A stretch of DNA of 64,000 bases from assembly GCF_010729665.1 (NCBI RefSeq), contig NZ_AP022610.1, forward strand, positions 5,022,001 through 5,086,000, read 5' to 3'. A model generated the notes under the pieces. The model had not been told where the DNA came from. It saw nothing but the letters and a program-made list of their open reading frames with translations, and ran no database searches. A program made the translations under genes and the position numbers. This document shows, in pieces, positions 26,656-35,691 of this stretch; within the stretch, counting starts at the first letter, position 1, and every line of letters starts with the position of its first letter. The DNA is from Mycolicibacterium madagascariense. Lineage in GTDB: Bacteria; Actinomycetota; Actinomycetes; Mycobacteriales; Mycobacteriaceae.

Positions 26656-27590
26656 CAACTCACCTTGAGCTGCAGCTGAAATTCTGGCGCGAAGTCCTCG
26701 GCGAATTCAGCGTAGTAGTCGGAGATGTAGTCCCGCAGTGCAATTCGCCAGTCCCGCATCTGGTTGAGACCGCGCAGGTTCAGCTTGTTGTTGACCAGCC
26801 GTTCGCACGGCGGCCGCGGCGCGAAGTAGTCCCTGGCGAAGAAGTCCGAGCCGACGGCCCTGACCTCGACCCGATCTTCGAGACCGAGGATGCTGACCAG
26901 TTCCTCGGCGACCTCGAACCGACCCGTCTCGCCGCCGCAGACCATGTTGTAGAGGCCGTAGAACTCCGTGCCGATCAGGGTCTCGAGATTGCGGGCGAAA
27001 TCGACCGTGTACGTGGGCGTCCCGAGCTTGTCGTCGACGACGTTCAGCACCCTGGCGCCGGCCGCGAGCTGGTTCATGAGCTTGGAGATGAACTTCTTGT
27101 CCTTGCCGGGCCCGCCACCCATCATCCAGCCGGCGCGGCAGATGAAGTGCTTGTCGACGCGCCGTTGCACCAGGATCTCGCCGAGATGCTTGCTGCGGGC
27201 GTAGACCCCGAGCGGAGCAGGCGCATCCCAGTCGTCGTAGAGCTGCTTCTCGCCGTCGAAGATGCCCGCGGTCGAGATGTAGACCAGCGGGATGCCGTGG
27301 GCGTTGGCCAACGTCGCCGCGTGCTCCACCGACAGCGTGTTGGTGCGGTACGCGTCATCCGGATTCTGTTCGCAGTACTCGAGATTGGTGTGCGCCCCGA
27401 GGTGGAAGAGCATGTCGGGTTGGAACTCCTCGACGGACGCCTTGTACGCCCCGAAGTCCCGGAAGTCGCAGTATTGCAGCCACGGCACGTTCAGGTCGAT
27501 GTCCGTGCACGCGAGCTCGTGGCGCTCCGAGAGCACGCGATGCATCGCCTCTCCGAGCATTCCGCCACTGCCAGCAACATATATTCTCAT
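26655..27590 (-). CDS. RmlD-like nucleotide-sugar reductase/epimerase
   Basis: 311-aa SDR of the RmlD substrate-binding family. NAD(P) motif GSGGMLG (7-13), YISTAGIFDG around 104-113, and catalytic Y130-x3-K134 in VYARSKHLGE. RmlD reduces dTDP-4-keto-rhamnose; relatives reduce other 4-keto sugars. The strict RmlD motif SDYVFDG is replaced by STAGIFDG, so the product may be another 6-deoxy sugar. Located between two GT4 genes and coupled to both by overlapping start and stop codons. Confidence 0.83.
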   Translation of the reverse strand: MRIYVAGSGGMLGEAMHRVLSERHELACTDIDLNVPWLQYCDFRDFGAYKASVEEFQPDMLFHLGAHTNLEYCEQNPDDAYRTNTLSVEHAATLANAHGIPLVYISTAGIFDGEKQLYDDWDAPAPLGVYARSKHLGEILVQRRVDKHFICRAGWMMGGGPGKDKKFISKLMNQLAAGARVLNVVDDKLGTPTYTVDFARNLETLIGTEFYGLYNMVCGGETGRFEVAEELVSILGLEDRVEVRAVGSDFFARDYFAPRPPCERLVNNKLNLRGLNQMRDWRIALRDYISDYYAEFAEDFAPEFQLQLKVS

Positions 27591-28849
27591 GTGTTCCTCT
27601 CTTGACGGACCAATCCCCTTGACGACGTCTTGACACCAAGGCTCGAATAGAGTGAGAGCATCGCGTCGGCGTAACCCTCGGCGTTGAAGCGCTTTTCGAC
27701 TGTCTCGCGCGCTGCTCGTCCGGCCCGCGCGACCTGCGCGTCGGGCATCGCCGCCACGGTGCTCAGCAGCTGCGCCAGGCCGGCGATGTCCTTGCTGGCG
27801 AACGTCCAGCCGTTCTCCGCCTCGTCGATGGTCTCCGGGATGCCCCCGATGCGCGCCCCGATCATCGGCTTTCCGAGCGCGAAACTCTCCAGCACGCTCA
27901 GGGGGGCGTTCTCATACCACTCCGACGGCAGCACGACGGCACGCGCACCGCGCACCAGGGCGTGCAGGTCGGCACCGGTCTGGAAGCCGAGAAACTCGGT
28001 GTCGCCGCGTAGTTGGCCCTGCAGTTCCGTCAGCTCGGCTGCCATCGGTCCGCTGCCGGCGATCTTCAGCTTGACCCCGGCGAGCCGGGCCGCGCGCATC
28101 AGCGTCGCGATGCCCTTCTCGGGCGCCAGCCGACCGAAGTAGAGGAAGTAGTCGCCGGGCTCGTAGTCGGGGACGAAGCGGGCGGCGTCGACGTAGTTCG
28201 GGATGTGGACGAATTGCTCACGCGGCCAGCCCCACTCGACGAACTTGTCGACGAAGAACCGGCTCGGCGCCACGACCTTCGTCAGATGCTTGCGATAGGT
28301 CTGCATCGAGCGCTGCAGCCCGCTCTCCGCCGCGACGATCACACTGGCCGACAGCGAGTCCCGCACGCAGCGATTGCGGATGACGTTGAGCACCGAACCG
28401 GTTCGGCAGCGCTCGCACACCCCGGTGCGGTTGAGCATCTTGTAGTTGGGGCAGGCGATCTTGAGGTCGTGCGCCGTCATCACGACGGGTATGCCCGCCT
28501 CGGTCAGCACCGGCAGGATCGACGGCGAGTGGTGGTGATAGATGCCGTGCAGGTGCGCCACGTCAGGCTCGAAGTCGCGCAACAGCATTCGGAGCTTGCG
28601 CTGCGCCTCGAAGGAGTACACCGACTTCGTCGCCATCGAGATCTTCTGCGGCAGGGAGTAGTCCCCGCCGAACTCCAACTCGTCGATGAAGTACCGGCTC
28701 CACGGGGTCGGTAGGTTCTCGGGGTGTCGCATGGAGAAGAAGGCGCCCCGCCAGCCGAGGCTCTCCATCAGTTCGGCGTGGTCGAGGTACACGCCGTCGG
28801 AGCCGCCACGGCGGTAGTGGTAGTTGTTGATGCTGAGCAGCGCGGGCAT
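27587..28849 (-). CDS. Family 4 glycosyltransferase
   Basis: 420 aa from ATG 28849. The N-terminal domain shows INNYHYRRGGSDGVYLDHAE and HLHGIYHHHSPSIL; the donor domain has YFLYFGRLAPEKGIATLM, LKIAGSGPM and PSEWYENAPLSVLESFALG with the E-x7-E glutamates. A cysteine cluster (CPNYKMLNRTGVCERC) between the domains is common in this subgroup. An in-frame GTG at 28858 overlaps the flippase stop (GTGA) and is an equally possible start. The frame stays open far upstream inside the flippase gene; that part is rejected. Likely assembles the repeat unit on its lipid carrier. Confidence 0.85.
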   Translation of the reverse strand: MPALLSINNYHYRRGGSDGVYLDHAELMESLGWRGAFFSMRHPENLPTPWSRYFIDELEFGGDYSLPQKISMATKSVYSFEAQRKLRMLLRDFEPDVAHLHGIYHHHSPSILPVLTEAGIPVVMTAHDLKIACPNYKMLNRTGVCERCRTGSVLNVIRNRCVRDSLSASVIVAAESGLQRSMQTYRKHLTKVVAPSRFFVDKFVEWGWPREQFVHIPNYVDAARFVPDYEPGDYFLYFGRLAPEKGIATLMRAARLAGVKLKIAGSGPMAAELTELQGQLRGDTEFLGFQTGADLHALVRGARAVVLPSEWYENAPLSVLESFALGKPMIGARIGGIPETIDEAENGWTFASKDIAGLAQLLSTVAAMPDAQVARAGRAARETVEKRFNAEGYADAMLSLYSSLGVKTSSRGLVRQERNT

Positions 28850-28854
28850 GTCCG

Positions 28855-30480
28855 TCACCGGGCCGTTTCGTGACGCGCGGAGTCGGCGACGAGGTTGGGC
28901 ACCGCACCATCGGCGGCGGCGTGGGCGTTCCTGCGCAGACGCGAGATGACTGCTCCGACGGGCAGACTCGGCAGGTAGTCCAGTTTGGTGCCGAGACCGA
29001 TGTAGACGATGCAGAAGACCGCGCTCGAGGCCAGGAAGGGGACGATGGCGTCGGCACGCGTCTGTGGTGCCGCCAGCAGGTTGATCGGTAGCGCCAGTGC
29101 GGTGGCGAGCAGTGCCACCGCGAACGGTCCCGCGACCGCGCGCGCGAAGGTCTTCAGGGAGATGCCGACCCGTGACTGCAGGAACCACACCCCCAGTAGG
29201 TTGCCGAGGGGTATCCAGCAGGCGTAGGCGGCGACGAGCCCGTTGAAGCCGAACGCCAGGGCGCACGGGATGGCCAGCACGACGGACAGCGCGGCGTAGA
29301 CCGCACCCTCGATGCCCGCGAGGTCGGGTCGCCCGATGGCGTACATGGTGGCCGCGCACACGCCGGTGGCCACGTTGACCGCGATGCCGAAGGCGAGACC
29401 GCTGGCGACGATGATCGCCGAGACGTGACCCCGGCCCAGCCACAGCGGCACGGCCGAGGACGCGGTGGCACCGAGGAGGAAGGGGAGGAAGATCGCAACG
29501 GCGGCGTTGCGGCGGGTGAGCCGCGCGAACTGTGCGCGGATGCCGTCCATCCCGGCCGTCGCATACGCTCTGGTGAGGTGGGTGTTGATGGCGACCGAGA
29601 CGGCGCCGCCGAACGCCTGAACCCCTTGGATCAAACGGATTCCGAGCTCGTAGGCGCCGGCGGCCGCGGGGCCGATCACGATGCCGGCGATGAGCTTGCC
29701 CGATTGGAACAGCACGACGTCCGCCGCGCCGGCGACCTGGCTGTGCACGCCGAACACCACGATTTCGCGCGCCAGGTCGATTCTGGGGCGGCCGATGGTG
29801 ATGCGACCCTCGTCCATGTAGATCACGACCGTGACCACGCAGAGTCCGACGATGGCACCCGCGGCGGTGCCCATGGCGAAGCTGCGCAGCGTGCCGTCGA
29901 TCGCGAGTGCCGTGACGCCGCCGGCGAGTTGTGCCGCCCCCAGCAGAGCCAGTCCGACGTTGGGCGGCAGCTGCCTACCGCGCCCGAAGGAGGCGGCAGC
30001 CAGTACCCGGGCCACCAGACCGCACGTGAGGATGCACACCGAGCACAGCAGCAGGAAGCGCGTCAGCGCGGAATCGCCGGTGTGCAAGACGTTTCGAGCG
30101 AGATCCGCTCCGAAGAACGCGATCAGTGCCAGCACGGTCCCGAGACACAGCGCGAGGGTGACGCAGATTCCGACGACCGCGCGATCCTTCTCGGTTTCTC
30201 CGCGAGCGTGGAACAGTGCCACGAACCGCTGGGCCGCCCGCGCGGCGCCCATGTCCAGCAGGGCTGCGTACTGGGCCATCGCACCGGTCATCGCCCAGAT
30301 GCCGAAGTCGTGCAGCCCTAGCTGGCTGACCACGTACGGCGTCGCGAGCAGGTTCAGGCCGTAGCTGGCGAGCAACGGCAGGATCTGCGAGGTCGCGCCG
30401 ATCCTCAGCGACTGGATCTTGCCCGTGGCGCCGTCACCGTCGGCCGCCGGCGGACGTGACCGCTCTGCGGACTCCCTCAT
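28855..30480 (-). CDS. wzx: Wzx-type polysaccharide flippase (MVF/MOP superfamily)
   Basis: 541 aa with about fourteen hydrophobic helices, as in Wzx/RfbX flippases of the MOP exporter superfamily. Typical features are the N-terminal ATPYVVSQLGLHDFGIWAMTGA (a G-x-x-x-FG-x-W loop after helix 1) and two homologous halves. It would move undecaprenyl-linked repeat units across the membrane for Wzy. ATG 30480 is chosen over the longer frame (30624) because the hydrophobic domain begins about 20 residues later and the upstream part is not family-like. First gene of the nine-gene leftward assembly unit ending at wzy. Confidence 0.86.
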   Translation of the reverse strand: MRESAERSRPPAADGDGATGKIQSLRIGATSQILPLLASYGLNLLATPYVVSQLGLHDFGIWAMTGAMAQYAALLDMGAARAAQRFVALFHARGETEKDRAVVGICVTLALCLGTVLALIAFFGADLARNVLHTGDSALTRFLLLCSVCILTCGLVARVLAAASFGRGRQLPPNVGLALLGAAQLAGGVTALAIDGTLRSFAMGTAAGAIVGLCVVTVVIYMDEGRITIGRPRIDLAREIVVFGVHSQVAGAADVVLFQSGKLIAGIVIGPAAAGAYELGIRLIQGVQAFGGAVSVAINTHLTRAYATAGMDGIRAQFARLTRRNAAVAIFLPFLLGATASSAVPLWLGRGHVSAIIVASGLAFGIAVNVATGVCAATMYAIGRPDLAGIEGAVYAALSVVLAIPCALAFGFNGLVAAYACWIPLGNLLGVWFLQSRVGISLKTFARAVAGPFAVALLATALALPINLLAAPQTRADAIVPFLASSAVFCIVYIGLGTKLDYLPSLPVGAVISRLRRNAHAAADGAVPNLVADSARHETAR

Positions 30481-31089
30481 GTCGAAGCCACCGTCCGAGA
30501 TTGTGCACCGCGCTTGATAGCTATTGCTAAAGGCTTCACTGAAATCTTCGTCACCCTGTTCGGTTCGTCGACCCGTCGTCCACTTGACGAGGTGACCCGC
30601 GCGTCGAGCGGCGGTCGTGAGCACCCGTCCTGAAGCGGTGTCATCGCCCCCACGCCTTCCCCGACCTACGGCCCCACGCGACCGGCATTTCGTCCGCCCG
30701 CGACTGATGGCACATAGTATGCGTTAGTTTGCCAAAATCAGCAAGCCGTGCTGTTTTTATGAGGTCACAGGGCCGCTGTACTGGTGCGACGCCGGTTTCT
30801 GGCGTACGTGACGTGTGCGTCAGTTATGTACTAGAACTGCACAGCGGCGTTAATTCTCGACCGGTGCCGCATCCCGTGCACACCCTCCGACCAAGGCAGG
30901 CGGTGAGGCGACCGGGCGGACGGCGAGGTGGGTGGTGCCCCCGTACGCCAGGACGCCCCGCGGGATGGGTGCGCTCCGACACCGATTCATGATCACTGTG
31001 GCCGGAAAATAGCCAGTCGTTTCCTAGGCAAATCACTTTTTGCACGCTTCGACTGGTGTTTGCGGGCCGGAGCAGTCACACTTGGCCGC
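30481..31089. promoter_or_regulatory. 609-bp non-coding divergent region between wzx and rmlA
   Basis: No convincing gene. It has A/T-rich islands (near 30515-30545 and 30715-30760, and again just before rmlA around 31008-31040) in otherwise GC-rich DNA, which suits promoters for both the leftward wzx unit and rmlA. Words like TTGCTAA (30524) and TTTGCCAAAA (30728) resemble TTTCGCTAAC upstream of the Gfo/Idh gene, but similarity is too short to call an operator. Short open frames here have no coding character. Confidence 0.45.
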
Positions 31090-31968
31090 ATGCGTGGAAT
31101 CATCCTGGCCGGGGGGACCGGCTCGCGACTGCATCCGATCACCGTCGGAACCAGCAAGCAGCTGTTGCCGGTGTACGACAAGCCGATGATCTACTACCCG
31201 TTGTCGACGCTGATGCTCGCCGGCATTCGCGACATCCTCGTCATCACGACTCCGGTCGACGGGCCGGCGTTCCAACGGCTACTCGGGGACGGCTCGCAGT
31301 TCGGCATCTCGATCACCTACGCCGTGCAGTCGGTGCCCGACGGCCTGGCGCGGGCATTCACCATCGGCCGGGACCACATCGGCACCGACAGTGTGGCACT
31401 TGCGCTCGGCGACAACATCTTTCACGGCGCCGGGCTGGGCACCCAGCTTGGCCGCTTCGGCGCGCTCAGCGGTGGCACCATCTTCGCCTACCGGGTCGCC
31501 GACCCCACGGCGTACGGCGTCGTCGAGTTCGACGAGAACCGTCGCGCCGTGTCGCTGGAGGAGAAGCCCAAGCGGCCCAAGTCCCAGTACGCGGTTCCCG
31601 GGTTGTACTTCTACGACAATCAGGTGGTCGACATCGCCACCGAGATCAAGCCCTCGGATCGCGGCGAGTACGAGATCACCGACGTCAACCGCGCCTACCT
31701 CGACCGGAACGAACTGTCCGTGGAGGTATTGCCCCGCGGCACCGCATGGCTCGACACCGGAACATTCGACTCACTCCTCGACGCCGCCGCCTACGTGCGC
31801 ACCATCGAACAACGGCAGGGCCTGAAGGTGGGCGTGCCGGAGGAGTCGGCGTGGCGCCGGGGTTTCATCAGCGACGACCATCTTCGCGAGCGCGGCGAGC
31901 TGCTCTACAAGTCCGGCTACGGCGCCTACCTGCTCGCCCTGCTCGACGAGGTGGCGGAGGCGATCTAG
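31090..31968 (+). CDS. rmlA: Glucose-1-phosphate thymidylyltransferase RmlA
   Basis: Makes dTDP-glucose from glucose-1-phosphate and dTTP, the entry to dTDP-rhamnose and other dTDP-6-deoxy sugars. 292 aa, the standard RmlA length. Signature [20 protein letters not shown] at 8-27, then the LGDNIFHG metal-binding motif, EEKPKRPKS and the C-terminal [16 protein letters not shown] 31090 is the conserved start; an upstream extension is rejected. rmlB and a classical rmlC/rmlD set are not in the window, so the housekeeping ones elsewhere probably serve, or this is a second copy dedicated to the polysaccharide. Convergent with ltp2. Confidence 0.94.
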   Translation: MRGIILAGGTGSRLHPITVGTSKQLLPVYDKPMIYYPLSTLMLAGIRDILVITTPVDGPAFQRLLGDGSQFGISITYAVQSVPDGLARAFTIGRDHIGTDSVALALGDNIFHGAGLGTQLGRFGALSGGTIFAYRVADPTAYGVVEFDENRRAVSLEEKPKRPKSQYAVPGLYFYDNQVVDIATEIKPSDRGEYEITDVNRAYLDRNELSVEVLPRGTAWLDTGTFDSLLDAAAYVRTIEQRQGLKVGVPEESAWRRGFISDDHLRERGELLYKSGYGAYLLALLDEVAEAI

Positions 31969-31975
31969 CCTCCGC
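31954..31975. terminator. Hairpin between convergent rmlA and ltp2
   Basis: GCGGAGGC (31954-31961) and GCCTCCGC (31968-31975) form a perfect 8-bp GC stem with a 6-nt loop, overlapping the rmlA TAG. It lies in the 19-bp gap region of two convergent genes. No U-tract. Confidence 0.5.
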
Positions 31976-31987
31976 GCGGTCGAGCGG

Positions 31988-33154
31988 CTAGCCCAGGATC
32001 AGACCCGACGTCGGCACCCCGGTGCCGGCGGTGACGAGCACGTGTTCGACGTCGGGCACCGGATTCACCGACGTGCCACGCAGCTGCCGCACACCCTCGG
32101 CGATGCCGTTCATGCCGTGGATGTACGCCTCGCCCAGTTGACCGCCGTGGGTGTTGATGGGCAGCCGCCCACCGATCTCGATGGCGCCGTCGGCGACGAA
32201 GTCCTTCGCCTCGCCCCAGCCGCAGAAGCCCAACTCCTCCAACTGAATCAGGGTGAACGGCGTGAAGTGGTCGTAGAGGATCGCGGTCTGGATGTCGTCC
32301 GGCGTCAGCCCGGACTGCGCCCACATCTGCCTGCCGACCAGACCCATCTCCGGCAGCCCGTCGAGCTCGGGTCGGTAGTAACTGACCATCGAATACTGGT
32401 CGGGGCTGGCGCCCTGGGCGGCCGCCTCGATGACGGCGGGGCGGTTCTTCAGGTCCTTCGCGCGCTCGGCCGAGACGATGACGAGCGCGACGCCGCCGTC
32501 GGTCTCCTGACAGCAGTCGAGCAGTCGCAGCGGTTCGGCGATGAAGCGCGAGGCCTGATGCTCCTCGATGGTGATCGGCTTCTCGTAGAAATACGCCTTC
32601 GGGTTCTTGGCGGCATGCTTGCGGTCGGCGACGGAGATCGCGCCGAAGTCCCGACTCGTCGCCCCCGACAGATGCATGTAGCGCTTGGCGATCATCGCGA
32701 CTTGCGCTGCGGGCGTGGACAATCCGTGTGGATAGGAGAACGAGTTGTCGACCCCGGTCGAGTCGGCATTCTCCACCAGCCGCATCTGGACCTGGCCGAA
32801 GCGCATGCCGGAGCGTTCGTTGAACGCCCGGTAGGCCACCACGCAGTCGGCGATCCCGGTGGCGACGGCCATCGCGGCGTGCTGCACGGTCGCGCACGCC
32901 GCCCCACCGCCGTGGTGGATCTTGGAGAAGAACTTCAGCTCGCCGATGCCGGTGGCGCGAGCGATCGCGACCTCGGTGTTGGAGTCCATCGTGAACGTCG
33001 TCATGCCGTCGACGTCCGCGGGCGTCAGTCCCGCATCGTCCAGGGCGTCGAGCACCGCCTCGGCGGCGAGTCGCAACTCGCTGCGACCGGAGTTCTTCGA
33101 GAAGTCGGTGGCACCGATGCCGGCGATCGCGGCCTTGCCGGACAGGCCGCTCAC
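31988..33154 (-). CDS. ltp2: Ltp2, thiolase-like retro-aldolase of cholesterol side-chain removal
   Basis: Thiolase-fold aldolase (Rv3540c type) that releases propionyl-CoA from 17-hydroxy-3-oxo-4-pregnene-20-carboxyl-CoA, leaving androstenedione. 388 aa. SCP-x/non-decarboxylating thiolase-like features: FSKIHHGGGAACATVQHAAM, LLDCCQETDGGVALV, and C-terminal INTHGGQLGEAYIHGMNGI. Activity needs the DUF35 domain of ChsH2, encoded two genes upstream. ATG overlaps the chsH1 stop (ATGA). Last gene of the igr operon (cyp125 to ltp2). Confidence 0.94.
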   Translation of the reverse strand: MSGLSGKAAIAGIGATDFSKNSGRSELRLAAEAVLDALDDAGLTPADVDGMTTFTMDSNTEVAIARATGIGELKFFSKIHHGGGAACATVQHAAMAVATGIADCVVAYRAFNERSGMRFGQVQMRLVENADSTGVDNSFSYPHGLSTPAAQVAMIAKRYMHLSGATSRDFGAISVADRKHAAKNPKAYFYEKPITIEEHQASRFIAEPLRLLDCCQETDGGVALVIVSAERAKDLKNRPAVIEAAAQGASPDQYSMVSYYRPELDGLPEMGLVGRQMWAQSGLTPDDIQTAILYDHFTPFTLIQLEELGFCGWGEAKDFVADGAIEIGGRLPINTHGGQLGEAYIHGMNGIAEGVRQLRGTSVNPVPDVEHVLVTAGTGVPTSGLILG

Positions 33155-33555
33155 GCGCCCTCCCCCATCGTCAGCGTCGCCGTCGCGATGACGTGATCGC
33201 CAAGGCTGTTGGTGCCGGTGACCTTAAGCGTCACCATGCCGTTCTCCACCGCCGTCACCTCGCCCCGGAACGTGACGGTGTCGTAGGCGTACCACGGCAC
33301 GCCGAGGCGCAGCCCGATCGACTTGATGACCGCGTTCGGGCCGGCCCAGTCGGTGATGAACCGTTGCACCAGACCGGTATCGGTGAGGATGTTGACGAAG
33401 ATGTCCTTGGAACCCTTCGCCTGCGCCTTGTCCCGATCGTGGTGCACGTCCTGGTAGTCGCGCGTGGCGATCGCCGTCGACACGATGAACGTCGGGTCGC
33501 CGTACAGCGTCAGCTCGGGCAGCGTCGTGCCGACCTCCAGGATTGGCGCGCTCAC
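33151..33555 (-). CDS. chsH1: ChsH1, MaoC-like hydratase subunit
   Basis: 134 aa, single hotdog domain (Rv3541c type). With ChsH2 it hydrates 3-oxo-4,17-pregnadiene-20-carboxyl-CoA in the last cycle of side-chain degradation. The hydratase motif is YQDVHHDRDKAQAKGSKDIFVN, with the catalytic D and H around 34-39. GTG 33555 overlaps the chsH2 stop (GTGA), and the length matches known subunits; a longer frame upstream runs through chsH2 and is rejected. Confidence 0.93.
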   Translation of the reverse strand: MSAPILEVGTTLPELTLYGDPTFIVSTAIATRDYQDVHHDRDKAQAKGSKDIFVNILTDTGLVQRFITDWAGPNAVIKSIGLRLGVPWYAYDTVTFRGEVTAVENGMVTLKVTGTNSLGDHVIATATLTMGEGA

Positions 33556-34529
33556 GAGGCAGGCTCCCATGCGTAGTTGGTCCAGGCGGGTCCGACGGCA
33601 TTCTCCGGGAAGTCGATGTACATGGCGCGCACCGGCATTCCGATCTCCACCGTCGCCGGGTCGACGTTGCGCAGCTCGCCCAGCATCCGGACCCCCTCGT
33701 CGAGTTCGACGAGCGCGATGACGAACGGCAGTGTGCGACCGGGCACCTTGGGCGCGTGGTGCACGACGAAGCTGAAGACCGCGCCGGTCCCCTTGGCGAC
33801 CTGGTAGTCGGTCTCCTGCTCCTTGTCCAGCCACAGCGCGGGCACCGGCGGGTGCTGAAGCGTTCCGTCGTCACGCTTCTGGATGCGCAGCTCGTGGGCG
33901 TTGACACCGTCCCAGAAGAACCTGGTGTCCTTCGACGACGCGGGCCGCATCGCCGCGTCGGCGTCGAGGTCGTCCGGCACCGAGCTCACCGGTGCGGCGT
34001 CCTGCCCGTCCGCCGGGATGAACTTCATGATGCGCCACATCATCTCGGCGACTGGGTTCTCGTCGTCGTCACCACAGTGCCACGTGATGGTCTGCGTGAT
34101 GAAGAACGCCTCACCCAGTGCCGTCCGCTTCGGCCCGACCACGTCGGTCAATTCCGCTGCGACACTGACCTCTTCACCAGGCCGCAGGTACCGGTGGTAG
34201 GTCTGCTCGCAGTTGGTGGCGACGACGCCGACGTAGCCCGCCTCGTCGAACAGGTCGAGGATCTTGCCGAGCGGATCGTCGTCGGGGCGAACGCCGCCGA
34301 GGCCCATCATGGTCCACACCTGGATCATCGCGGGCGGGGCGACGGTACCGGGATGCCCGGCGGCGCGGGCCGCGGCCTCGTCGCGGTAGATCGGATTGGC
34401 GTCACCGATGGCGTCGGTCCAGTGGTCGATCATCGGCTGGTTCACCGGATGCCGACCCTGGCGCGGCTTGCTCTTGCCCTCGGCCTTGACGCGTTCGGCG
34501 GCCGCCTTGATGTCGTCGACACCGCTCAC
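33552..34529 (-). CDS. chsH2: ChsH2, MaoC-like subunit fused to DUF35 domain
   Basis: 325 aa (Rv3542c type). Residues about 10-180 form a MaoC-like hotdog that partners ChsH1; residues about 200-325 form a DUF35 OB-fold domain (VPALWLDKEQETDYQVAKGTGAVFSFVVHH) that recruits Ltp2. In many DUF35 proteins a zinc ribbon precedes the OB fold; here the four cysteines are absent, as I recall for ChsH2. GTG 34529 overlaps the chsE2 stop (GTGA). The long upstream open frame within chsE2 is rejected. Confidence 0.92.
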   Translation of the reverse strand: MSGVDDIKAAAERVKAEGKSKPRQGRHPVNQPMIDHWTDAIGDANPIYRDEAAARAAGHPGTVAPPAMIQVWTMMGLGGVRPDDDPLGKILDLFDEAGYVGVVATNCEQTYHRYLRPGEEVSVAAELTDVVGPKRTALGEAFFITQTITWHCGDDDENPVAEMMWRIMKFIPADGQDAAPVSSVPDDLDADAAMRPASSKDTRFFWDGVNAHELRIQKRDDGTLQHPPVPALWLDKEQETDYQVAKGTGAVFSFVVHHAPKVPGRTLPFVIALVELDEGVRMLGELRNVDPATVEIGMPVRAMYIDFPENAVGPAWTNYAWEPAS

Positions 34530-35689
34530 CGCGGCACCCGCGGAACCCTGAGCCCCGACGCCGCAATCATCTCCCGCATCACCTCGTTGACGCCGCCACC
34601 GAAGGTGATGACCAGATTGCGCTTGGTCTGCGAGTCGAGCCATTCCAAGAGCTCCGCGGTCGCCGGCTCGGCGGGGTTGCCGTACTTGCCGACGATCTCC
34701 TCGGCCAGCCGCCCGACCTTCTGAATGCGTTCGGTGCCAAAGACTTTGGTGGCTGCGGCGTCGGCGACCTCGATGGTCTCGGCGCCCGCGGCGACCTGCC
34801 AGTTGAGTAGTTCGTTGATCCGCCAGATCGCGCGAATCTCGCCGAGCAGTCGGCGCACGTCGTCCTGCTCGATGGGCGTGACGCCGTCGGCGCCGGGCTT
34901 GGAGGCCCACTCGTGCACGTGGTCGTAGATGCCCGCCACCTTGCCCGCGGGTCCGAGCATGACGCGCTCGTGGTTGAGCTGGGTGGTGATGAGCCGCCAC
35001 CCGGCGTTCTCCTCGCCCACCAGCATGTCGGCGGGCACCCGAACGTCGTTGAAGTACGTGGCGTTGGTGTGGTGCGCGCCGTCGGACAGGATGATCGGCG
35101 TCCAGGAGTAGCCGGGGTCGGTGGTGTCGACGATGAGGATCGAAATGCCCTTGTGCTTCACGGCTTCCGGGTCGGTGCGCACGGCCAGCCACAGGTAGTC
35201 GGCATCGTGACCGCCGGTGGTCCAGATCTTCTGTCCGTTGACGATGTACTCGTCGCCCTGGCGTACCGCGCTGGTCCGCAGCGACGCGAGGTCGGTACCC
35301 GCCTCCGGCTCGGAGTAGCCGATCGCGAAGTGGATCTCGCCGGCGAGGATACCGGGCAGGAACTTCTTCTTCTGCAGTTCGGTGCCGTACACCTGCAGCG
35401 TGGGCCCGACGGTCTGCAGCGTCACCGCGGGCAGCGGCACGTCGGCGCGGGCGGCCTCGTTGACGAAGATCTGCTGCTCGATGGGGCCAAAGCCCAACCC
35501 GCCGAACTCCTTTGGCCAGCCGACGCCGAGCTTGCCGTCAGACCCCATCCGCTTGATGATGGCCCGGTAGGCCTTGCCGTGCCGGTCGGTCTCCATCTCG
35601 GCGGCTTCCTCCGGCGAGATGAGGGTCGTGAAGTACTCCCTCATCTCGGCCTGCAGCTGACGCTGCTCGGGGGTCAGGTCGATGAACAT
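34526..35689 (-). CDS. fadE29: ChsE2 (FadE29), acyl-CoA dehydrogenase subunit
   Basis: 387 aa. With ChsE1 it forms the alpha2beta2 flavoprotein that desaturates 3-oxo-4-pregnene-20-carboxyl-CoA. ACAD features: IGYSEPEAGTDLASLRTSA (FAD and substrate loop), INGQKIWTTGGHDADYLWLAV, and YGNPAEPATAELLEW followed by the C-terminal ITFGGGVNEVMREMIA. The third domain ends with GVNEVMREMIA, the position where other ACADs have the NEIQR motif. Start lies 2 nt after the chsE1 stop. Confidence 0.94.
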   Translation of the reverse strand: MFIDLTPEQRQLQAEMREYFTTLISPEEAAEMETDRHGKAYRAIIKRMGSDGKLGVGWPKEFGGLGFGPIEQQIFVNEAARADVPLPAVTLQTVGPTLQVYGTELQKKKFLPGILAGEIHFAIGYSEPEAGTDLASLRTSAVRQGDEYIVNGQKIWTTGGHDADYLWLAVRTDPEAVKHKGISILIVDTTDPGYSWTPIILSDGAHHTNATYFNDVRVPADMLVGEENAGWRLITTQLNHERVMLGPAGKVAGIYDHVHEWASKPGADGVTPIEQDDVRRLLGEIRAIWRINELLNWQVAAGAETIEVADAAATKVFGTERIQKVGRLAEEIVGKYGNPAEPATAELLEWLDSQTKRNLVITFGGGVNEVMREMIAASGLRVPRVPR

Positions 35690-35691
35690 GT

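Noticed and set aside
30729..30992. 87-aa open frame in the wzx-rmlA gap
   Set aside because: No ribosome-binding site, no recognisable domain, and the first third is A/T-rich promoter-like DNA.
11091..31090. Insertion sequence or integrase at the borders of the polysaccharide block
   Set aside because: No transposase, integrase, tRNA or terminal repeat could be seen at either edge, so the way of acquisition is open.
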